DNA of 64,000 nucleotides from Robiginitalea aestuariiviva (lineage in GTDB: Bacteria > Bacteroidota > Bacteroidia > Flavobacteriales > Flavobacteriaceae), in NCBI RefSeq assembly GCF_029537735.1, contig NZ_JARPUQ010000001.1, positions 964,696 to 1,028,695 on the forward strand, written 5' to 3'. The notes beneath the pieces were generated by a model. It worked only from the letters and a program-made list of their open reading frames with translations, searched no databases and was not told the origin of the DNA. The first letter of the stretch is position 1. Each line of letters begins with the position of its first letter. The position numbers were made by a program, and so were the translations under genes. Below, one piece after another: positions 50,514 through 58,853 of this stretch.

Positions 50514-51761
50514 ATGGACAAACATTTTGAAATTCTGATCATCGGCGGAGGCACCGCGGGGATCATGACCGCTGCAACCCTGCTCAACGCAGATCGGAAA
50601 TTAAAAGTAGGCATCATAGAACCTGCGGAAACCCACTACTACCAGCCCGCCTGGACCCTGGTAGGCGCAGGTACCTTCAGCTATAAAAAAACCGCCCGCC
50701 CCATGGCGTCGGTGATCCCCAAAGGCGCCACCTGGATACAGGATGCCGCTACCGGCTTTGATCCGGAGAACAATACGGTAACCACCCAAAGCAAAGGCGC
50801 CCTCACCTACGATTACCTGGTAGTGGCCCCGGGCCTGGTCTATGACAACAGCCTGGTTCCCGGCCTTGGAGATGCCCTGGATAAAGGGGTGGTCTGCAGC
50901 AACTACACCGACCCGGAACACACCTGGGAGGTAGTGCGCAATTTCAAAGGCGGCACTGCCTTGTTTACCCAGCCCACCACACCTATAAAATGTGGCGGCG
51001 CCCCCCAGAAAATCATGTATCTGGCGGAGAGCTATTTCCGCAAATCCGGAGTGCGCAGTAAAACCGATGTGGTTTTTGCCACCCCGGGCACTGTGATTTT
51101 CGGGGTGCCGGAAATCAAAAAAACCCTGCTGGAAATTGTGGACCGCAAGGATATCAACCTGCGTTTCGGCTATAAGCTGGTTAAGGTAGACGGACCCAAC
51201 CAGATTGCCTGGTACGAGTTTGCCGACCATATGCGGGAACACAACCACAAACACATCAAAACGGAGACCGATGGCAACCTGACCGGTATCCATTACGACA
51301 TGATGCACACGGCCCCGCCTTCAGTAGCTCCCGAATTCATTCAGAATTCCCCTCTGGTGAATGCCTCCAAGTGGGTGGATGTGGACAAACATACCCTGCA
51401 ACATACCAAGTATCCCAACATTTTCAGCCTGGGCGATGTAGCCGGTTTGCCCACGGCCAAAACCGGGGCGGCCATCCGCAAACAAGTGCCTGTGGTGGTA
51501 GACAACATCCAACTGCTGCGTTCCCGCAATATCCTCGGGAACAAGGCATACAACGGATATTCTTCCTGCCCCCTGGTAACGGATTACGGAAAAATGGTAT
51601 TGGCCGAATTTGATTATGACAACAATTTTACGCCCGACCCCAAGCTGAAGCAGATGCTGATTTCAGATTCCTCCAAGGAACACTGGCGGCTGTGGATGCT
51701 GAAAAAGTATGGGCTGCCTTACCTTTACTGGAATAAGATGCTCAAAGGCAAAGAGGTATAG
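50514..51761 (+). CDS. sqr: sulfide:quinone oxidoreductase
   Basis: Encodes 415 residues, a flavoprotein of the SQR family. It begins with the FAD loop EILIIGGGTAGIMTAATLL, and the second GxGxxG-like site TVIFGVPE lies mid-protein. Cys128, Cys160 and Cys352 (the last in YSSCPLVTDYG) correspond to the three conserved SQR cysteines that hold the sulfur and trisulfide. FSLGDVAGLPTAKTGAAIRKQ near 305-325 is the FAD/quinone site. It oxidises sulfide to a persulfide and reduces the quinone pool at the inner membrane. The ATG at 50514 is chosen. It is expressed from its own operator. Confidence 0.94.
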   Translation: MDKHFEILIIGGGTAGIMTAATLLNADRKLKVGIIEPAETHYYQPAWTLVGAGTFSYKKTARPMASVIPKGATWIQDAATGFDPENNTVTTQSKGALTYDYLVVAPGLVYDNSLVPGLGDALDKGVVCSNYTDPEHTWEVVRNFKGGTALFTQPTTPIKCGGAPQKIMYLAESYFRKSGVRSKTDVVFATPGTVIFGVPEIKKTLLEIVDRKDINLRFGYKLVKVDGPNQIAWYEFADHMREHNHKHIKTETDGNLTGIHYDMMHTAPPSVAPEFIQNSPLVNASKWVDVDKHTLQHTKYPNIFSLGDVAGLPTAKTGAAIRKQVPVVVDNIQLLRSRNILGNKAYNGYSSCPLVTDYGKMVLAEFDYDNNFTPDPKLKQMLISDSSKEHWRLWMLKKYGLPYLYWNKMLKGKEV

Positions 51762-51767
51762 TCCTTT

Positions 51768-51812
51768 TGTAACCCAGGTTACGGAACTCCGGGCAAAGCC
51801 CTTGTTTCTTTG
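51768..51812 (+). promoter_or_regulatory. Crp/Fnr-type operator and promoter of the YeeE/YedE pair
   Basis: Operator TGTAACCCAGGTTACG at 51768-51783 (centre 51775.5), six bases after the SQR stop. -7-like TTTCTTTG at 51805-51812, a one-base departure from TAnnTTTG. Spacing 29.5 bp. Confidence 0.75.
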
Positions 51813-51841
51813 CATCCTTAATAAACGAAACCCTTTATCTA

Positions 51842-52402
51842 ATGGATTGGATTTATGAACCCTGGCCGTGGTATGTCTCCGGCGCGGCCATTGCCCTGAT
51901 CATGCTGCTATTGCTGCTGGTGGGTAAGAACTTCGGAATGTCTTCGAACCTCAGAACCCTTTGCACCATCTGCGGGGCAGACCGGAAAGCCGAGTTTTTC
52001 CGCTTTGACTGGTCTGCGCAGAAATGGAACCTGATCGTGGTGCTCGGGGCCATTATCGGGGGCTTTATCGCCTCCTTCCTCCTGACGGCAGACCCGGCCG
52101 TGCACATTAACCCGAATACCGTCCAGGGCCTGCAGGCTCTCGGTTTTGAAAGCGCAGGCACAGCCTATCTGCCTTCTGAACTCTATGCCATGGACGTCCT
52201 GACCGACCCGAAAAGCCTGTTGCTACTGGCCATAGGTGGTTTCCTGGTAGGTTTTGGCGCCCGCTATGCAGGGGGGTGTACCTCCGGGCACGCCATATCG
52301 GGATTGAGTAACCTGCAATGGCCGTCTCTGGTAGCCGTTATCGGCTTTTTTGCCGGTGGCCTGTTTATGATTTATGTCTTATTCCCTTTAATCTTTTCGT
52401 AA
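51842..52402 (+). CDS. YeeE/YedE family sulfur transporter, N-part
   Basis: Encodes 186 residues with about five membrane helices. The family signature GARYAGGCTSGHAISGLSNL lies at about 140-159, with Cys146 as the conserved cysteine lining the thiosulfate path in YeeE/TsuA proteins. It probably forms a unit with the next gene, which supplies the other half of the fold. Together they import thiosulfate or move another sulfur species across the inner membrane. The stop TAA and the next ATG share bases (TAATG). Confidence 0.88.
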   Translation: MDWIYEPWPWYVSGAAIALIMLLLLLVGKNFGMSSNLRTLCTICGADRKAEFFRFDWSAQKWNLIVVLGAIIGGFIASFLLTADPAVHINPNTVQGLQALGFESAGTAYLPSELYAMDVLTDPKSLLLLAIGGFLVGFGARYAGGCTSGHAISGLSNLQWPSLVAVIGFFAGGLFMIYVLFPLIFS

Positions 52403-52815
52403 TGCGTACACTGAGCTATCTTCTTATTGGTATCGTTTTCGGAATTACCATGTTCAAATCCGAGGCGGCCTCCTGGTTCCGCATCTACGAGATGTTTAAG
52501 TTTGACGCCTTCCATATGTATGGTATCATCGGTACGGCCGTGGTACTGGGGGTGATCATCGTGGCGGCCATCAAAAAGTTTAAGATCAAATCCTTTTACG
52601 GGGAACCCATTGTTTTTGAACCCAAGGAAAAGCGTTTCTGGGGCTACGCCCTGGGGGGAGTGCTTTTTGGTCTGGGTTGGGCGCTGGCCGGGGCGTGTCC
52701 CGGGCCCATGTTCACCCTGGTTGGAGCCGGGTTCCTGCCCATTCTGGTGGTGATCGCCTTTGCCATTCTGGGCACCTTTGTTTATGGCCTTCTGCGGGAT
52801 AAACTGCCGCATTAA
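52402..52815 (+). CDS. YeeE/YedE family sulfur transporter, C-part
   Basis: Encodes 137 residues with about four membrane helices. The signature GWALAGACPGPMFTLVGAG contains Cys99, equivalent to the second pore cysteine of YeeE/YedE proteins. It starts at the ATG at 52402, inside the stop of its partner gene (TAATG). Split YeeE/YedE pairs beside sulfide oxidation genes are common. This is the last gene of the sulfur regulon in this window. Confidence 0.88.
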   Translation: MRTLSYLLIGIVFGITMFKSEAASWFRIYEMFKFDAFHMYGIIGTAVVLGVIIVAAIKKFKIKSFYGEPIVFEPKEKRFWGYALGGVLFGLGWALAGACPGPMFTLVGAGFLPILVVIAFAILGTFVYGLLRDKLPH

Positions 52816-52863
52816 CTCCTAACTTTCCCTATCTTGGGGAGAGGAAAATGACCTGCGTGCCAG

Positions 52864-52895
52864 GGCGGGTCCGGCTATTTTGGCCCGGACCCGCC
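52864..52895. repeat. 11-bp perfect inverted repeat in the GH144 gene leader
   Basis: GGCGGGTCCGG (52864-52874) pairs with CCGGACCCGCC (52885-52895) around a 10-base loop. No T-run follows, and the stem ends 23 bases before the ATG at 52919. It would form a strong stem-loop in the leader mRNA. Confidence 0.75.
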
Positions 52896-52918
52896 GGCCG
52901 TAGGCGAAGGCAGGTTCC

Positions 52919-54271
52919 ATGAAAACACTTTTGAGCCTGGCGCTGTTAGGCCTGTTGTCCTGCAGCCGGGGGGACACCCCTGCCGCGGAACAGACACCTG
53001 AACCGGCAGGAACCAGTCTGTCGGACGGGGAATTACTTTCCCTGGTCCAACAAACCACCTTCAAGTATTTCTGGGATTATGCGCAGCCCCACAGCGGGGC
53101 TGCCCGGGAGCGTTACCATCCGGCAAACCCGGCCCTGGATGCCCATGTGGTTACCACAGGGGGTTCCGGTTTTGGACTAATGGCACTGCTTGCGGGCATG
53201 GAAGGGGGGCTGGCTCCCCGCGAGGCGATCCTCACCCGCCTGGAGCAAATCCTGGACTTTTTTGAGCAGGCCGATCGTTACCACGGGGCCTGGCCCCATT
53301 GGCTGGACGGCCAAACCGGCAGGGTGATCCCATTTAGCCCCATGGATAATGGTGGCGACCTGGTAGAGACAGCTTTCCTGGCCCAGGGCCTGGTCTGCAT
53401 TGCGGAGTATTTCCGAACAGGGACGGAACGGGAACGGGCGCTTTCCGAAAAGGCCGAAACCCTTTGGAAGGGGGTGGAGTGGGACTGGTATACCCAGGGG
53501 CAGGAGGTGCTGTACTGGCACTGGAGCCCGGAATTTGGGTTTGCCATGGACCTTCCCCTGAAAGGCTATAACGAAACCCTGATTGCCTATATCCTGGCGG
53601 CCGCTGCCCCTCAGCACAGCATTTCCAAATCCATATACGATGCCGGATGGGCCTCAGGCGGGCAAATTGTTTCGCCTGCATCCGCCTATGGCTACCCGTT
53701 GGGCTTCCGACATGTGGGGGAGCCCGCCAATGGGGGCCCCTTGTTCTGGTCGCATTACAGCTTCCTGGGGCTCGACCCCAGGAACCTCTCGGATTCGTAT
53801 GGGGACTACGGGGCGGCGGTGGGTAACCACGCCCGCATCAATTACGCGTACTGCCTGGACAACCCGGGGCAGCACCCGGGGTACAGCGCCGATTGCTGGG
53901 GTCTTACGGCCAGTTATTCTCCCAACCCGGATGGTTCCCTGGGGTACGCCGCCCACAGCCCGGATTCGGACAAGGGGATCATTGCACCCACGGCAGCCCT
54001 GTCTTCCCTCCCGTATACGCCGGAAGCCTCCCTGAAAGCCCTGCGCTACTTTTATAGCCAGCGCGGCCGGCTGCTGGGGCCGGCCGGCTTTTACGACGCC
54101 TTCAGGCCCGGAGGGGATTTTTGGGTTGCCGAAGCCTACCTGGCCATAGACCAGGGACCTATAGTGGTGATGATCGAAAACTATCGGACCGGCCTCTTCT
54201 GGGAGCTCTTTATGCGGCACCCCGATATACAGGCCGGCCTGGACAAATTAGGATTCAGTTATGGGAATTAA
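52919..54271 (+). CDS. glycoamylase-like (GH144-type) exported glycoside hydrolase
   Basis: Encodes 450 residues. The signal ends in LLSC (lipobox). The body has the family features TTFKYFWDYAQPHSGAARER, VVTTGGSGFGLMALLAG and AAGNHAR-like HARINYAYCLDNP, ending FWVAEAYLAIDQGP. GH144 members are endo-beta-1,2-glucanases; related glycoamylase-like proteins have other activities. It acts on the cell surface or periplasm. It overlaps the EEP hydrolase gene by 11 bases. It is preceded by a leader hairpin at 52864-52895. GH144 assignment is by pattern, not by alignment. Confidence 0.85.
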   Translation: MKTLLSLALLGLLSCSRGDTPAAEQTPEPAGTSLSDGELLSLVQQTTFKYFWDYAQPHSGAARERYHPANPALDAHVVTTGGSGFGLMALLAGMEGGLAPREAILTRLEQILDFFEQADRYHGAWPHWLDGQTGRVIPFSPMDNGGDLVETAFLAQGLVCIAEYFRTGTERERALSEKAETLWKGVEWDWYTQGQEVLYWHWSPEFGFAMDLPLKGYNETLIAYILAAAAPQHSISKSIYDAGWASGGQIVSPASAYGYPLGFRHVGEPANGGPLFWSHYSFLGLDPRNLSDSYGDYGAAVGNHARINYAYCLDNPGQHPGYSADCWGLTASYSPNPDGSLGYAAHSPDSDKGIIAPTAALSSLPYTPEASLKALRYFYSQRGRLLGPAGFYDAFRPGGDFWVAEAYLAIDQGPIVVMIENYRTGLFWELFMRHPDIQAGLDKLGFSYGN

Positions 54272-55106
54272 AACACGCTTCAGTTGCGGGATACTCCTGC
54301 TAATGGCCGGGATCGCATCCGCGCAGGACCTCTCCGTGATGACCTACAACATCCGCTATGACACCTCAGCGGATGGCCCCAATGCCTGGAAGTTCCGGAA
54401 GGATTTCCTGATCCGGCAGGTGGCCTACCACGCCCCGGATGTGCTGGGGATACAGGAAGGGCTGGCCCATCAGGTGGAGGCCATGGATGCCGGCCTGCCC
54501 CAATACACCCGATTTGGGCGCGGGCGGGATTCCCTGCCTACGGCGGGGGAATTTTCGGCCGTGTTTTACCGGGAGGACCACCTGGAGTTGGAGGAATCAG
54601 GCACGTTCTGGCTATCTGAAACCCCGGAAGCCCCGTCCCGTGGATGGGATGCGGCCCTGAACCGCATCTGCACCTATGGCCGGTTCCGTCACCGGGAAAG
54701 CGGCCGGAGGTTTTACCTGTTCAACACCCATTTTGACCATAAGGGGGAAGTGGCACGGGCCCGGAGCGTTGCCCTGCTGCTGGAACGCATGGCGGCGGTG
54801 CAGACCCAGGGGTATCCCGTAGTCCTGACCGGAGACCTGAACCTGGAGCCGGATTCGGATCCTATCCTGTTGCTATCCGGCAAGATGCAGGATGCACATG
54901 CCGCTGCTGCGGACCGGGCATACGGCCTCCCCGGAACCTTTAACGGCTTTGATTGCGAATCCCCGGTTACCCGCCGGATTGACTACATATTTGTGAGCCC
55001 GGGAGACTTTGAGGTGGTGCGGCATGGCATCCTGAGCGCTACGCGGGAAAAAGGCTTCCCTTCCGATCATTTCCCGGTACTGGCGGATTTGCGCTTTACC
55101 GACTAG
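54261..55106 (+). CDS. endonuclease/exonuclease/phosphatase family protein, exported
   Basis: Encodes 281 residues. A signal (RFSCGILLLMAGIASAQ) precedes the EEP fold: LSVMTYNIRYDT at the start, DVLGIQEGL with the catalytic-metal Glu, VVLTGDLNLEPDS with Asp/Asn, and the C-terminal SDHFPVLADL with the catalytic His. It hydrolyses phosphodiester or phosphomonoester bonds in exported substrates. It overlaps the GH144-like gene by 11 bases, so the pair is cotranscribed, which suggests a phosphorylated or lipid-linked glycan. Substrate unknown. Confidence 0.9.
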   Translation: MGIKTRFSCGILLLMAGIASAQDLSVMTYNIRYDTSADGPNAWKFRKDFLIRQVAYHAPDVLGIQEGLAHQVEAMDAGLPQYTRFGRGRDSLPTAGEFSAVFYREDHLELEESGTFWLSETPEAPSRGWDAALNRICTYGRFRHRESGRRFYLFNTHFDHKGEVARARSVALLLERMAAVQTQGYPVVLTGDLNLEPDSDPILLLSGKMQDAHAAAADRAYGLPGTFNGFDCESPVTRRIDYIFVSPGDFEVVRHGILSATREKGFPSDHFPVLADLRFTD

Positions 55107-55861
55107 CGCAGCAACATCAGCACGGCGCCCAGGGCGGTGAGGATTAGGATCAATCGGCGGAAGATGCCTTCCCGGATGCGCTTTACCAGCCAGATCCCGA
55201 AGAGCAACCCCAGGATCAGGGCAGGCAGCAGCCAGAGGTTTACATGAAGCACGCGCAGGTCTATGGTTTTCCACACGAAGATGTGGAAGGGCAGCTTAAA
55301 GACGTTAATGATCAGGAATAACCAGGCCGCGGTGCCGATAAAGGCGTTTTTGGGCAGGCGCATGGCCAGGAAGTAAATATTGGAAAAGGCGCCGGCCAGG
55401 TTCCCCACCATGGTCGTAAAGCCGGCCAGGCTGCCGATGAAACCGGCAAAGGCCCAGTGTTTAGGGACCCGTTCGGATTTGCGCAGGTCCCACCAGGCCA
55501 TAATCCCCACACTGCCCAGAATAATGGCAGCCATGGCCCATTTGAAAACCGATTCGGGCAGGTCCTTCCCGGTCCACACCCCGATCAGGATACCCAGGAT
55601 CATCCAGGGGAGGAATTTCCAGATATAATTCCATTGGGCATGGCGGTGGTAGTAGATCACGGCAAAGACATCCCCGAAAATCAACAGGGGCACCAGCAGC
55701 CCTGTGGATTGCCTGGCACCCAGCGCAAGGGCCATCAGGGTAACCGAGAGTACGGCCGTCCCTTTGATCCCGGACTTGGAAAGCCCCTGGATAAAGGCCG
55801 CGCCAAGCGCCAGCAGCCAGGTGGTCAATGCGAGTTCGTCGGGGGCCGGGAGGGAGGTCAT
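55103..55861 (-). CDS. TauE/SafE family permease
   Basis: Encodes 252 residues with about eight membrane helices in two TauE repeats: GLSKSGIKGTAVLSVTLMALALG in the first and AGFIGSLAGFTTMVGNLAG in the second. The family exports sulfite, sulfonates or sulfoacetate, or imports unknown anions. It is convergent with the EEP gene and separated from the upstream SSS symporter gene by a divergent promoter. No Crp/Fnr-type operator is seen upstream, so it is not placed in the sulfur regulon despite its family. Confidence 0.88.
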   Translation of the reverse strand: MTSLPAPDELALTTWLLALGAAFIQGLSKSGIKGTAVLSVTLMALALGARQSTGLLVPLLIFGDVFAVIYYHRHAQWNYIWKFLPWMILGILIGVWTGKDLPESVFKWAMAAIILGSVGIMAWWDLRKSERVPKHWAFAGFIGSLAGFTTMVGNLAGAFSNIYFLAMRLPKNAFIGTAAWLFLIINVFKLPFHIFVWKTIDLRVLHVNLWLLPALILGLLFGIWLVKRIREGIFRRLILILTALGAVLMLLR

Positions 55862-55900
55862 AGGCAGGGGTGAGCGGGTTAAAGGTATCTTAAAAAATAA

Positions 55901-55908
55901 TATCTTTA
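55901..55908 (+). promoter_or_regulatory. putative -7 element for the SSS symporter operon
   Basis: TATCTTTA (one base from TAnnTTTG) lies 20 bases before the ATG at 55929, giving a leader of about 16 bases. Confidence 0.5.
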
Positions 55909-55928
55909 ATCCCTAACCCAACCAAACG

Positions 55929-57761
55929 ATGCAACTCAATACCTTAGACTACAGCCTGATTATCGGGTTCTTTAGCCTGGTGCTGCTGATCGGGATTCTG
56001 GTCTCCCGCAAATCCGGACAAAACACCACCGAATATTTCCTTTCCGGCCGCAGCATGCCCTGGTGGCTGCTCGGGTTCTCGATGGTGGCAACCACCTTTT
56101 CCACAGATACCCCCAACCTGGTTACAGACATTGTCCGCAGCAATGGTGTAGCCGGAAACTGGGTCTGGTGGGCCTTCCTGCTTACCGGCCTGCTCACCGT
56201 TTTTGTGTATGCCAAGCTGTGGCGCCGCTCCGATGTAACCACGGACATGGAATTTTACGATCTGCGTTATGGCGGCAAGCCTGCCCATTTCCTAAGGGGT
56301 TTCCGTTCGGTTTACCTGGGGATTGTCTTTAACATTATGGCCATGTCCGCAGTTACCCTGGCCGCCATCAAGATCGGGCAGGTCATGCTGGGCTTAAGCC
56401 CGGTGGAGACCGTGCTCATCGGAGGGGTAATCACCGTGACCTTTAGCGCCGTGGGCGGCTTCCGCGGGGTGGTCTATACCGATTTCATCCTGTTTTTTGT
56501 AGCCATAGCCGGGGCGGTGGGTGCTGCGATCTACCTGGTAAACCTGCCCGAGGTTGGGGGGGTAAGCCAGCTGATTGCCCACGAAAATGTAAGCGGAAAA
56601 CTTTCCATCCTGCCGGACTTCAGCGATACCGAAGCCCTGATCGGGCTGCTGATCATACCCCTGGCGGTACAGTGGTGGAGTGCCTGGTACCCGGGCGGGG
56701 AGCCTGGTGGCGGCGGTTATATTGCCCAGCGGATGCTGGCCGCCAAGAATGAAAGCCACGCCATAGGCGCCACGTTCTTCTTCAACATTATGCACTACGC
56801 CCTGAGGCCGTGGCCCTGGATCCTGGTGGCCCTGGCCTCCCTGGTGCTTTACCCTGATGTAGCCAGCATTCACGAGGCCTTCCCCAACGTAGAAGCGAGT
56901 AAACTGGGGAACGACCTGGCGTATTCGGCCATGCTTACCAAACTCCCTAACGGATTGCTGGGCATTGTCCTGGCCTCGCTCGGGGCGGCCTATATGTCCA
57001 CGATATCCACTCATCTGAACTGGGGGTCATCCTACGTAGTCAACGATTTCTACAAGCAACAGATCCACAAAGGGGCCTCGGAGAAGGAACTTGTAGCCGT
57101 GGGCCGGATCACTACCGTAATCCTGATGGTGTGCAGCGCCCTGCTGGCCCTGGTACTACAGAATGCCCTGCAGCTTTTTGACATCATCCTGATGTTTGGG
57201 GCGGGAACGGGATTGATCTTTATCCTGCGCTGGTTCTGGTGGCGCATAAATGCCTGGAGTGAGATTTCCGCCATGTTTGTATCCGGGATTGTTTCCCTGT
57301 TGTTCAACCTCACGGACCTTGGGACTACCCTGTTTGGGGGTGCCGACATGGCTGGAGAGGCGATCGCCGGGGTATTCCCTGGCTGGAGCCGCTTCCCGAT
57401 GGTGGTGCTGATCACCACCGTGGTCTGGGTGGTGGTCACCTTTGTGACCCCGCCTGAAACCACAGGGACCCTGAGACGGTTCTATAAGAAAACGAGGCCC
57501 GGTGGCCCGGGCTGGCGCAAAATTGTGGAGGAGGCCCAGGCAGATCAGGTAGAACTGGAAGAGCCTGGCAAGGCCTGGACCGTGCCCTACGGGGTGCTGG
57601 CCATGCTCATTGGCTGCGTCCTGGTCTACGGTGCCATGTTTGCCACCGGGAACTGGATTTACGGCAATTACGCCCTGGCTTCGGGCCTGACCGTTGCCGT
57701 GGTGGTGGCCGGGTTCCTGCTGCTGCGGGTTTGGAAAGAAATTAAAGGTGATATTCTCTAA
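55929..57761 (+). CDS. sodium:solute symporter (SSS family)
   Basis: Encodes 610 residues with about 13-14 membrane helices. SSS motifs include TTEYFLSGRSMPWWLLGFSM near the N-terminus, the FSAVGGFRGVVYTDFILFF sodium-site region and AYMSTISTHLNWGSSYVVNDFY. It imports a sugar, amino acid or organic acid with Na+. It is followed after 3 bases by the NagX-like gene, so the two form an operon that may take up and process a sugar such as an amino sugar. The substrate is unknown. Confidence 0.93.
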   Translation: MQLNTLDYSLIIGFFSLVLLIGILVSRKSGQNTTEYFLSGRSMPWWLLGFSMVATTFSTDTPNLVTDIVRSNGVAGNWVWWAFLLTGLLTVFVYAKLWRRSDVTTDMEFYDLRYGGKPAHFLRGFRSVYLGIVFNIMAMSAVTLAAIKIGQVMLGLSPVETVLIGGVITVTFSAVGGFRGVVYTDFILFFVAIAGAVGAAIYLVNLPEVGGVSQLIAHENVSGKLSILPDFSDTEALIGLLIIPLAVQWWSAWYPGGEPGGGGYIAQRMLAAKNESHAIGATFFFNIMHYALRPWPWILVALASLVLYPDVASIHEAFPNVEASKLGNDLAYSAMLTKLPNGLLGIVLASLGAAYMSTISTHLNWGSSYVVNDFYKQQIHKGASEKELVAVGRITTVILMVCSALLALVLQNALQLFDIILMFGAGTGLIFILRWFWWRINAWSEISAMFVSGIVSLLFNLTDLGTTLFGGADMAGEAIAGVFPGWSRFPMVVLITTVVWVVVTFVTPPETTGTLRRFYKKTRPGGPGWRKIVEEAQADQVELEEPGKAWTVPYGVLAMLIGCVLVYGAMFATGNWIYGNYALASGLTVAVVVAGFLLLRVWKEIKGDIL

Positions 57762-57764
57762 ATT

Positions 57765-58853
57765 ATGAAACAACGTATTCTCTCTGTAGACATTTTCCGG
57801 GGCCTGACCATTGCCCTGATGATCCTGGTAAATACCCCCGGTACCTGGCGCGCCATCTACGCACCCTTCCGCCATGCGGAATGGGATGGATACACCCCAA
57901 CGGACCTGGTGTTTCCCTTTTTCCTGTTTATTGTGGGCACCTCCATAGTCTTTGCCTATCGGAACAAGCAACCCTCGGCGGCTACTTACAAAAAAATAGG
58001 GGTCCGGGTGCTGAAATTGATTGCCCTGGGGATCTTCCTGGGGGCCTTTACCATTCAGTGGCCCTTCTTTGACCCCTTTGAAGAAATCCGGTTCCCCGGA
58101 GTGTTGCAACGCATTGGGGTAGTCTTTGGAATTGCGGCCCTGCTCTTTTTACACCTGAACTGGAAAGCCCTGGTCGGGGTGGCCGTAGCCCTGTTGCTCG
58201 GCTACTGGGTCTGGATGGGTTTTATCCCGCTGGACGGGCAGGCACCTACCCTGGAGCGGGCGGCCAACAACTGGGCCAATTACATCGACCTGAACGTTTT
58301 CGGCTCCCATATGTACAAGGACGACTACGACCCGGAAGGGCTGTTAAGTACCCTGCCGGCCATCGTGACCAGTTTGCTGGGGATTTTTACCGGCCTGCTC
58401 CTGGTTTCCGAAAAGGCACAGAAAGTGCGCAAGATGCTTCTGATGGGCGTAGGGTTGCTGGTTGCCGGAACGCTTTGGGACCTGGTATTCCCCATCAACA
58501 AGGCGCTTTGGAGCAGTAGTTTTGTCCTGGTTACCGCAGGGTGGGCCAACCTGGTCCTCGGGGGCATTTACTACCTGACGGATGTGAAGGGCGTTCAGTT
58601 TGGGAGCATTTTCCGCTATGCGGGTTCCAACGCCATCACCCTGTATTTCCTGTCCAGTTTTGTCTCCAGCCTCATGCACCAGATCCAGGTGGGTGACGGG
58701 CAAAGCGTGCACGGCTGGCTTTTCGACACCGTGTATGCCCATAACGGAATGCCCCTGGAATTATCTTCCCTGCTTTACGCGTTGTCCGTGATGGGCTTCT
58801 ACCTGCTGCTGGGCTGGTGGTTGTACAAAAAGGAGATCTTCATCAAGGTTTAG
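57765..58853 (+). CDS. NagX-like (DUF5009/DUF1624) acyltransferase-family membrane protein
   Basis: Encodes 362 residues with about 9-10 membrane helices. The N-terminus QRILSVDIFRGLTIALMILVNTPG and the next segment TPTDLVFPFFLFIVGTSI are the signature of the heparan-alpha-glucosaminide acetyltransferase-like family (NagX in N-acetylglucosamine loci). It is thought to acetylate or transport amino sugars at the inner membrane. It is cotranscribed with the SSS symporter gene. Its stop overlaps the convergent ribE gene by 11 bases. Exact activity unknown. Confidence 0.88.
   Translation: MKQRILSVDIFRGLTIALMILVNTPGTWRAIYAPFRHAEWDGYTPTDLVFPFFLFIVGTSIVFAYRNKQPSAATYKKIGVRVLKLIALGIFLGAFTIQWPFFDPFEEIRFPGVLQRIGVVFGIAALLFLHLNWKALVGVAVALLLGYWVWMGFIPLDGQAPTLERAANNWANYIDLNVFGSHMYKDDYDPEGLLSTLPAIVTSLLGIFTGLLLVSEKAQKVRKMLLMGVGLLVAGTLWDLVFPINKALWSSSFVLVTAGWANLVLGGIYYLTDVKGVQFGSIFRYAGSNAITLYFLSSFVSSLMHQIQVGDGQSVHGWLFDTVYAHNGMPLELSSLLYALSVMGFYLLLGWWLYKKEIFIKV

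Noticed and set aside
55103-55861. TauE/SafE permease as a member of the sulfur regulon
   Set aside because: The family exports sulfite in some bacteria, but no TGTnAC-N4-GTnACn operator lies upstream and it is separated from the cluster by other genes.
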